Source of the DNA: Anaerolineaceae bacterium UBA2260
GTDB taxonomy: Bacteria > Chloroflexota > Anaerolineae > Anaerolineales > Anaerolineaceae
DNA length: 12,661 nucleotides
Assembly (NCBI GenBank): GCA_002347485.1
Contig: DDXM01000041.1
Span: 1-12,661 of the forward strand
Direction: 5' to 3'
The notes below the pieces were generated by a model, which made no database searches, was not told where the DNA came from, and saw nothing but the letters and a program-made list of their open reading frames with translations. How positions within the stretch are numbered: the first letter of the stretch is position 1; each line of letters begins with the position of its first letter. The translations under genes were made by a program, and so were the position numbers. Shown here in pieces: positions 7,531 to 12,661 of the stretch.

Positions 7531-9021
7531 TTACTGCGCTCCAAGGTTGAAATAATTGTAGACCGCTCTCGACAAGTCAGCATACAACTGATTGGCATTA
7601 TCCCAGACGATCTGGTCAGTATTATGAATAAAGATGGCAAGCACGTAATTGCCGCCGGGGGTGTACACAAGACCGGCGTCTCCCACTGTGTGCATTAATC
7701 CGTCAAGCGGATCGATCGCCCAGCCGTGTTTATGACCAACCTGTGTTCCATCGGGCAGCCCGGCTTCGATCAAAACCCCGATTCGGTTTTGCGTCAAGTA
7801 AGTGATCATCGAGCGGCATTCGCTTTGCGTGATCTCACCGGGGAAAACAGCCAACAAGCTGCCGCCGCCATACTGGGCGCATTGATAAATATCCGTCAGC
7901 AGCATCCCAATCTCGGTGGGAGTGGTCTGGTTGTAAGGATCGGGTTCAGTATCCACGTCCTCGCGTGTGTTCGCAGGTGTTGTGACCCCGCCAGAAAGCA
8001 GCGGCGCACCAACGTAGAACATCCCATCAAGGTATGTGCTGGTTAATCCCAGCGCTTTCATCGTGCGCGTCACTTCCAACGGACCAAGCGTCCGGTCAAG
8101 CACCTGTATCATCAAGGCATCAGTTGAGACGTTATCAGACTTGGCAATCATCTCCTGAACAAGTTGCGCAACCTCCTCGCTCGCAGGTTCGTCGATGAAA
8201 CGGTATGCCGTCACCATCACCGCGATCTTGATCGTGCTGTCAGCGGAAAAAGCGATGCCGGGGGTAAGAACTTCGCCATTGCTGTATGCCACTTGCAGAT
8301 CAGCTCCGGAATTGAGGTCCTGCATGTAGATCTCCACCACGCCGGTGAACTCATTCACATCCACAATCTGCTGCAGCAGAACACGCAACTCCTGCATGGA
8401 AGGCCGCGACACTGCACCCTGGACCAATACCAGGTTGACTGACCTGGCGGTTGGCGAGCGAAGTGCGTTGCTCACCAGCGCAACCGAGCGGTCCAAATCC
8501 AGTGTCTGCCCTGGATTAACAGAGAAGAAATTTACGCTGCCTGGGACTGGCTCATAAGCAGAAGCGCCCTGGTCATAACGCACGGAGATATCATTTTCGA
8601 GGTATGAACGAATGCGATCTTCATCGATATCAGCCCGCAGTGGAACTTCAACCGAAGGCGGTAGCTGATTGAACAGGTAAGCGAAGAACGCAGTCCAGAA
8701 AGGTTGGGCTGCCCGCGCCTGATCTGCAGCGGTCATCATGGCGGTTAGGTCAAGCTTGAAACCAAGATTGGAAGGTTTTACCTGGATGATGTTTTCATTG
8801 TAGCGCATTTCGATCGGGATCGAATACACCTGGGAAACGCGGGTAGCGGCTTGTTCCATCGAAAGACCCGTTACGTCCACGCCAGCAATGCGCGTGCCTG
8901 CCGGGAACGAGGAGCGCAGCCGGCTGAACACGACCAATTGAAAAACAAGCAAGGCAACGGCAGCAACTATCAATGCCAGCGCCATCCAACGGAAAATTGA
9001 AAATCGTCCGATACGTTTCAT
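7531..9021 (-). CDS. Membrane-anchored serine hydrolase: YoaR-like peptidoglycan-binding region plus class A beta-lactamase fold
   Basis: This 496-residue exported protein has one N-terminal anchor helix (about 12-33). A YoaR/VanW-associated region follows (GTRIAGVDVTGLSMEQAATR, 42-61, and a second part near 160-200), then a class A beta-lactamase-like domain (about 225-490). Seen: S-T-I-K (262-265, nucleophile Ser262 and Lys265), SDN (295-297), a short omega-like loop with Glu359 and Asn364 before TTP, and KHG (431-433) where true class A enzymes have K-T/S-G. Cys381 and Cys402 could form a disulfide. The catalytic Ser/Lys pair suggests a working acyl-enzyme hydrolase. The KHG motif and the wall-binding N-terminus argue for a peptidoglycan-related role rather than antibiotic resistance, but the substrate cannot be read from sequence. 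There is no Shine-Dalgarno sequence. It lies just upstream of the glycosyltransferase and is divergent from the cNMP/PH gene. Confidence 0.88.
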   Translation of the reverse strand: MKRIGRFSIFRWMALALIVAAVALLVFQLVVFSRLRSSFPAGTRIAGVDVTGLSMEQAATRVSQVYSIPIEMRYNENIIQVKPSNLGFKLDLTAMMTAADQARAAQPFWTAFFAYLFNQLPPSVEVPLRADIDEDRIRSYLENDISVRYDQGASAYEPVPGSVNFFSVNPGQTLDLDRSVALVSNALRSPTARSVNLVLVQGAVSRPSMQELRVLLQQIVDVNEFTGVVEIYMQDLNSGADLQVAYSNGEVLTPGIAFSADSTIKIAVMVTAYRFIDEPASEEVAQLVQEMIAKSDNVSTDALMIQVLDRTLGPLEVTRTMKALGLTSTYLDGMFYVGAPLLSGGVTTPANTREDVDTEPDPYNQTTPTEIGMLLTDIYQCAQYGGGSLLAVFPGEITQSECRSMITYLTQNRIGVLIEAGLPDGTQVGHKHGWAIDPLDGLMHTVGDAGLVYTPGGNYVLAIFIHNTDQIVWDNANQLYADLSRAVYNYFNLGAQ

Positions 9022-9056
9022 ATTGTTAATACAGCCAATCGTTCAAATTTTACCAG

Positions 9057-9065
9057 AGTATAACA
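9057..9065 (-). promoter_or_regulatory. Extended -10 promoter of the serine hydrolase gene
   Basis: The minus strand reads TGTTATACT, a TGn-extended -10 with 5 of 6 hexamer matches; no good -35 is seen. It would give a leader of about 30 bases before the ATG at 9021. A second extended -10-like sequence, TGGTAAAAT, follows closely downstream and could be used instead. Confidence 0.4.
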
Positions 9066-9110
9066 CGCCAAAACCTCGCCTCGATTTTACGCTTTTTTTA
9101 CCAGTTTGGT

Positions 9111-9116
9111 TATACT
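9111..9116 (+). promoter_or_regulatory. -10 element of the cNMP/PH gene, predicting a leaderless mRNA
   Basis: TATACT (5 of 6 matches) ends six bases before the ATG at 9123, so transcription should begin at or next to the start codon. No Shine-Dalgarno sequence and no good -35 are seen. The 8-mer GTTATACT here (9109-9116) is repeated exactly on the opposite strand at 9064-9057, within the serine hydrolase promoter. Confidence 0.45.
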
Positions 9117-9122
9117 TATTGT

Positions 9123-10778
9123 ATGACGTCCGATTTGGTATCCGCCAAAGCGTTGCAACAGATTTTCCCGTTCAGTCTGCTGGACATGGAAACGATCAAA
9201 ACGCTGTTACCGCTCGTGGAATACTCGGATTTCAAAAAGGGTGAGACAGTTTATTCCGCAGGAGACGTTCCTGACCATCTGTTTTTCATCATCTCGGGCG
9301 AGCTCATCCTGGTAAACCCGTCTGAAGGTCCGGGTGCCACGGAGAAGAAACTTTGCGCCGGAGACCATTTTGGCGCAGAAGTGTTTTCCCCCACTGATTA
9401 CCGATCCAATGATGCGCGGTGCGAAAAACCCGCCAGGTTGATCAAGTTGAGCAAAGAGACCCTCGCTCAATTGAGCAGACAATATCCGCGGCTCCACAAA
9501 GCCTTCAAGTTGATCCACCGCACAGAAAAGCTCTGGAATCGCCTGTACCTGCCCTGGCTGGGTGCGGATGAAAAAGTGTTGCTCATTTCCCGCCGCCACC
9601 CGGTATTCCTCCTGTTGCGCGTCCTCTCGCTTGGGGGAATTGGGCTCGTCGTTTCAGGCGTGTTGCTATCCTTCGCGATTAGTCCAAATGGCATTTCGTC
9701 CGGGCTGCTTATATTAGCCTTGTTCATTTTCCTGCTTGGCGCTTTCCTTTCCATCTGGGCAGGTTTGGAGTGGACAAATGATTATTTCTTCCTCACTGTT
9801 GAACGGGTGCTCGTGCAAAAGAAAATGGTCGGTTTCTACGACAGCCGCCAGGAGTCGCCCTACAGCGCCATCCTTTCAACCGGTCTTGAATCCTCGGTTT
9901 GGGGGCGTATGCTGGAGTTTGGCTCCATTCATCTGCGCTCCTACACAGGCGATCTCACATTCAAACGCCTGCCGTATCCCGAGGTGATCTACGAGTTACT
10001 GGAACATCAGCGCCATCGCGCGGTGTTTGAAAACAGGCAGCAGGATCGTGAGGAGATCCGCGAAACCCTGCAAAACCGCCTGGAAGGCAAAGCGCCGCGT
10101 CCGGGAAAACTAAAGAAAAGCCCGTCCGCGGGTATCACCACCACGTACGCCAGCGGATCGATCCTCGACGCGCTCGCTCGTTTTTACGGGCTGCGCACAG
10201 TTCGTTCTGGATCCGTGACGTATCGGACGCATTGGTGGATCCTGCTGGGTAAAATTCTCGTTCCCACGCTGATCTTGCTCGCAGTTCTGGTGTTTTTAAT
10301 CTTCAAATGGGCTGGATCGATACCATCTCTCACAGATGTACAGGCTTACAGTCTTGCCATACTGGTGCTCCTGGCAACCTGGGGTTGGTGGTTATATCAA
10401 TATCTCGACTGGCACAATGATGTGTACATCATTACTTCAGACCAGCTTGTCGATTTAAATCGCAAGCCACTGGGAAAAGAAGAACGCCGGTCCGCGCCGA
10501 TCAGGAATATCCAAACCGTGCAGTTCACACGCAAAGGGATCGTCGGGCTGGTGCTGAATTACGGCACAGTCCGCATCCAGGTTGGCAACGAAGAACTGAC
10601 ATTCGACAACGTTTACGACCCCGCGTCAATCCAGGCGGAGATCTTTGCTAATTTTAAAAAGTTCAATCAGCAAACGCAAAAAATGGACCAGGAAAAACTG
10701 GCGGAATGGATCAAGACATACGATGAGATCCGCAACGGAAAACATGAGACTTCCGGCAGCGCGGGGAAAAACGGGTAA
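9123..10778 (+). CDS. Cyclic-nucleotide-binding-like domain fused to two 2TM-bacterial PH modules
   Basis: This is a 551-residue membrane protein of unknown function. Seen: residues 10-125 form a CRP-like cNMP-binding fold (KKGETVYSAGDVPDHLFFII, then HFGAEVF and YRSNDARCEKPARLIKLS). By eye Arg94-Ser95 aligns with the phosphate-contacting Arg82-Ser83 of E. coli CRP, with a slightly shorter loop after Glu86. Next come two hydrophobic helices (160-182, 188-214) and a bacterial PH-like domain (216-297). A charged linker leads to a second helix pair (370-394, 406-428) and a second PH-like domain (430-514). The modules look duplicated: both PH domains start W-x-N-D (GLEWTNDYFF and YLDWHNDVYI). The cNMP domain precedes the first helices and should be cytoplasmic. 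There is no DNA-binding domain, so this is not a transcription factor. It likely heads a unit with def (29-bp gap) and recF. Ligand sensing coupled to a membrane role is an inference. Confidence 0.85.
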   Translation: MTSDLVSAKALQQIFPFSLLDMETIKTLLPLVEYSDFKKGETVYSAGDVPDHLFFIISGELILVNPSEGPGATEKKLCAGDHFGAEVFSPTDYRSNDARCEKPARLIKLSKETLAQLSRQYPRLHKAFKLIHRTEKLWNRLYLPWLGADEKVLLISRRHPVFLLLRVLSLGGIGLVVSGVLLSFAISPNGISSGLLILALFIFLLGAFLSIWAGLEWTNDYFFLTVERVLVQKKMVGFYDSRQESPYSAILSTGLESSVWGRMLEFGSIHLRSYTGDLTFKRLPYPEVIYELLEHQRHRAVFENRQQDREEIRETLQNRLEGKAPRPGKLKKSPSAGITTTYASGSILDALARFYGLRTVRSGSVTYRTHWWILLGKILVPTLILLAVLVFLIFKWAGSIPSLTDVQAYSLAILVLLATWGWWLYQYLDWHNDVYIITSDQLVDLNRKPLGKEERRSAPIRNIQTVQFTRKGIVGLVLNYGTVRIQVGNEELTFDNVYDPASIQAEIFANFKKFNQQTQKMDQEKLAEWIKTYDEIRNGKHETSGSAGKNG

Positions 10779-10796
10779 AATACCTGCTGCAAACGA

Positions 10797-10801
10797 AAGG
10801 A
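10797..10801 (+). promoter_or_regulatory. Ribosome binding site of def
   Basis: AAGGA within GAAAGGAA lies six bases before the def ATG at 10808 and supports that start. A TAAAAT hexamer (10776-10781) overlaps the stop codon of the preceding gene and could be a weak extra promoter, but no -35 is visible. Confidence 0.65.
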
Positions 10802-10807
10802 ATTTGA

Positions 10808-11314
10808 ATGGCATTACGCGAAATCATTACCCTCCCACACCCCGTGCTGAGAAGAAAAGCGCATAAGGTGGCAGATTTTGGCAAGGATTTTCAACAATTG
10901 GTGGATGACATGGTCGAAACCATGCGCGACGCGCCCGGCGTGGGATTGGCCGCGCCGCAGATCGCAATCTCTCAACGTCTGATCGTCGTCGAGTTTGGAG
11001 ACGAGGAGAACGAGAATGCTCCGCAGAAACTCTATGTGCTTGCGAATCCAGAAATTACCGAGGCTTCTGAGGAAATGGTGGCGGGTATCGAGGGATGCCT
11101 ATCTGTGCCTGAGCTTGTAGGCGAGGTGGAACGTCACGAATCGATCACGGTCAAGGGTCTCAACCGCCACGGCAGGCCCACGAAGATCAAAGCGCAAGGT
11201 TGGCTCGCGCGTATCTTCCAGCACGAGATTGACCACCTGGATGGCATTTTATATCCTGACCGGACGGACAAAGTGTGGCGCCCCGCTCCCGATGAAGAAA
11301 TACCGCTAGATTAA
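10808..11314 (+). CDS. def: Peptide deformylase
   Basis: This metalloenzyme removes the formyl group from the N-terminal methionine of new proteins at the ribosome. Seen (168 aa, normal length): all three family motifs are intact, GVGLAAPQ (44-51), EGCLS (95-99, metal ligand Cys97) and HEIDH (139-143, metal ligands His139 and His143, catalytic Glu140). A short acidic insert (DEENEN) lies between motifs 1 and 2. The start is supported by a Shine-Dalgarno sequence six bases upstream. It sits between the cNMP/PH gene and recF on the same strand and is probably co-transcribed with both. No fmt gene is adjacent within the window. Confidence 0.97.
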   Translation: MALREIITLPHPVLRRKAHKVADFGKDFQQLVDDMVETMRDAPGVGLAAPQIAISQRLIVVEFGDEENENAPQKLYVLANPEITEASEEMVAGIEGCLSVPELVGEVERHESITVKGLNRHGRPTKIKAQGWLARIFQHEIDHLDGILYPDRTDKVWRPAPDEEIPLD

Positions 11315-11317
11315 TTT

Positions 11318-12532
11318 ATGCATCTGTCCCACCTTTCCCTGACGAATTTTCGTCTTTTCTCCCGCCTGGATATGGATGTTCCCCGGCGGATTCTCTTGTT
11401 GATGGGCGCCAACGCCCAGGGAAAAACCTCGCTGCTTGAAGCCATTTTCTACATGGCGACCTTCAGTTCATTCCACGCGCAGAATGACCGGCAACTGCTG
11501 AATTTCATCGCCACGCGGGAGAACCTTTCGGTTGCGCGCATGATCGCCACCTACCAGCGCCAAGACCGCGTCCACCGCCTTGAAGTACGCCTGATCCAGG
11601 ATTCCAACGGCAACGGCGGCGCGCGCCTGCGCAAGGAAGTGCTATTGGATGGGGTGAAAACCCCGCCAATCCAGGTGATCGGACATCTCAACGCGGTCAT
11701 CTTCCTGCCCCAAATGACCGGCGTCCTGGAGGACGGGCCGGCAGAGCGGCGCAGGTATCTCGATCTCTTGATCTCGCAGGCGCAACCCGCCTATACCCGG
11801 GCGCTTTCCGAGTACAGCCAGGCGCTCACCCAGCGCAACGCCCTGTTGAAACTGCTTAACGATCGCGGCGGTGACTCCTCGCAGCTCATTTATTGGGACG
11901 AACTGCTGGCTTCGCGCGGCGCGCTATTGATCAGCGCGCGCATCGACGCGATTCAGGAACTGGAGCAGTTCGCCAAGCGCATTCACGAACAACTGACTGG
12001 ATCCAGCGAGGTCATCCGCCTGATCTACCAACCATCGTACGACCCCCTCCCTCCCCCGCAGGGTCAATTCGCACTGCCCATCCAGGTGCAGGTACAGCGC
12101 AATGGTCTGACCGTTGAGAAGATTAAAGTGGGATTCCTCGAACGCCTGGGCAAAGTGCGCAACGAGGAGATTTCCCGCGGTGTGACCACCATCGGCCCGC
12201 ATCGCGACGAGATGCGCGTATTATGCAACGGCATCGACCTGACTGATTTCGGTTCACGCGGTCAGATCCGCACCGCGCTTCTCTCGCTCAAGCTGGCGGA
12301 AGTGGATTGGCTGAAACAGAAGACAGGCGAATGGCCGATCCTGCTCCTCGATGAAACGCTGGCTGAACTGGATATGCAACGCAGAAATTACCTATTGAAT
12401 TACCTCGAAAACGTTGAGCAGGTGATCCTCACCACCACGGATATGAATCTCTTCCCGCCGGATTTTCGCGAAAAGTGCGAGCGCTGGCAGATTGTCAGCG
12501 GCAGCGTTGAAAAGCTATCCAACGAAATTTAA
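11318..12532 (+). CDS. recF: DNA replication/repair protein RecF
   Basis: RecF is an SMC-like ATPase that, with RecO and RecR, loads RecA at single-strand gaps. Seen (404 aa, somewhat longer than the usual 360-380): an opening typical of the family (LTNFRLFSRLDMDVP), Walker A GANAQGKTS (30-38), the GPHRDE motif (293-298), an ABC-type signature region GSRGQIRTALLSLKLAE (312-328), Walker B ILLLDE (341-346) and the D-loop AELD. The ATG lies three bases after the def stop with no clear Shine-Dalgarno sequence, suggesting translational coupling. It ends immediately against the convergent rsmG stop. Its neighbours are not dnaN and gyrB, the usual partners. Confidence 0.95.
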   Translation: MHLSHLSLTNFRLFSRLDMDVPRRILLLMGANAQGKTSLLEAIFYMATFSSFHAQNDRQLLNFIATRENLSVARMIATYQRQDRVHRLEVRLIQDSNGNGGARLRKEVLLDGVKTPPIQVIGHLNAVIFLPQMTGVLEDGPAERRRYLDLLISQAQPAYTRALSEYSQALTQRNALLKLLNDRGGDSSQLIYWDELLASRGALLISARIDAIQELEQFAKRIHEQLTGSSEVIRLIYQPSYDPLPPPQGQFALPIQVQVQRNGLTVEKIKVGFLERLGKVRNEEISRGVTTIGPHRDEMRVLCNGIDLTDFGSRGQIRTALLSLKLAEVDWLKQKTGEWPILLLDETLAELDMQRRNYLLNYLENVEQVILTTTDMNLFPPDFREKCERWQIVSGSVEKLSNEI

Positions 12533-12661
12533 TCAAAGAGGTTTCTTTGCCGGCAATCCCGCCCGGCGTGGGTACACGGCAGGGGTTGTGGCTATCTTTT
12601 CCACCACAACCAGGTAACGTTCATCCGCGACCCCCGGCAGTGTGACCAGCGAGATCCGCCG
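12533..12661 (-). CDS. rsmG: 16S rRNA (guanine527-N7)-methyltransferase RsmG, C-terminal 42 codons, cut by window edge
   Basis: The minus strand is open to the window edge and ends at TGA (12535-12533). Its translation contains DERYLVVVEKIATTPAVYPR followed by RAGLPAKKPL and the stop. The pattern V-V-x-K ... T-P-x-x-Y-P-R-R-x-G-x-P-x-K-x-P-L is the hallmark C-terminus of RsmG (GidB), which methylates G527 of 16S rRNA. Its stop codon abuts the recF stop codon with no base between. Only the tail is visible, so the SAM-binding part cannot be checked here. Confidence 0.9.
   Translation of the reverse strand, partial: RRISLVTLPGVADERYLVVVEKIATTPAVYPRRAGLPAKKPL

Noticed and set aside
7531..9021. 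Acquired antibiotic-resistance beta-lactamase
   Set aside because: No mobile element flanks it, it has a membrane anchor and YoaR-like region, and the third motif is KHG. It fits a resident envelope enzyme better.

Overview
The window looks like ordinary chromosomal DNA from a free-living bacterium, most likely a member of the Chloroflexota (Anaerolineae-like). This rests on a TIGR03663/Agl23-type membrane glycosyltransferase fused to an NHL propeller, a YoaR-like plus class A beta-lactamase-fold protein, a moderate-to-high GC content by eye, and a mix of Shine-Dalgarno-led and leaderless starts. The lineage is an inference from family content; no rRNA or other phylogenetic marker is present. 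I see no insertion sequence, CRISPR array, tRNA, rRNA or prophage.

Layout. From the left edge: the N-terminal part of a Clp/Hsp100 AAA+ ATPase (minus, cut by the window edge) and nagA (minus). Divergent from nagA are a two-domain GNAT acetyltransferase and a small 4-TM membrane protein of the PF04020 'phage holin superfamily IV' type (both plus). A strong intrinsic terminator separates that pair from a convergent 3.7-kb gene for a PMT-like membrane glycosyltransferase carrying a six-repeat NHL propeller (minus). Upstream of it lies a membrane-anchored serine hydrolase with YoaR-like peptidoglycan-binding regions (minus). Across a 101-bp divergent promoter region begins a plus-strand run: a cyclic-nucleotide-binding-like domain fused to two 2TM-bacterial-PH modules, then peptide deformylase (def), then recF. 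recF ends directly against the stop codon of a convergent rsmG, of which only the last 42 codons are in the window.

How the genes fit together. There is no single pathway. Cell-envelope work dominates the middle: glycan transfer on the outer face of the membrane, peptidoglycan-associated hydrolase, membrane proteins and amino-sugar salvage by NagA. The flanks are housekeeping: Clp chaperone/protease ATPase, deformylase, RecF and RsmG. recF beside rsmG recalls the origin-proximal gene set of many bacteria.

Most notable are the architectures of the glycosyltransferase-NHL protein and the cNMP-tandem PH membrane protein. Also notable are two divergent intergenic regions in which -10-like hexamers sit so close to start codons that leaderless or near-leaderless mRNAs are expected. 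I did not find a convincing undescribed multi-gene system.
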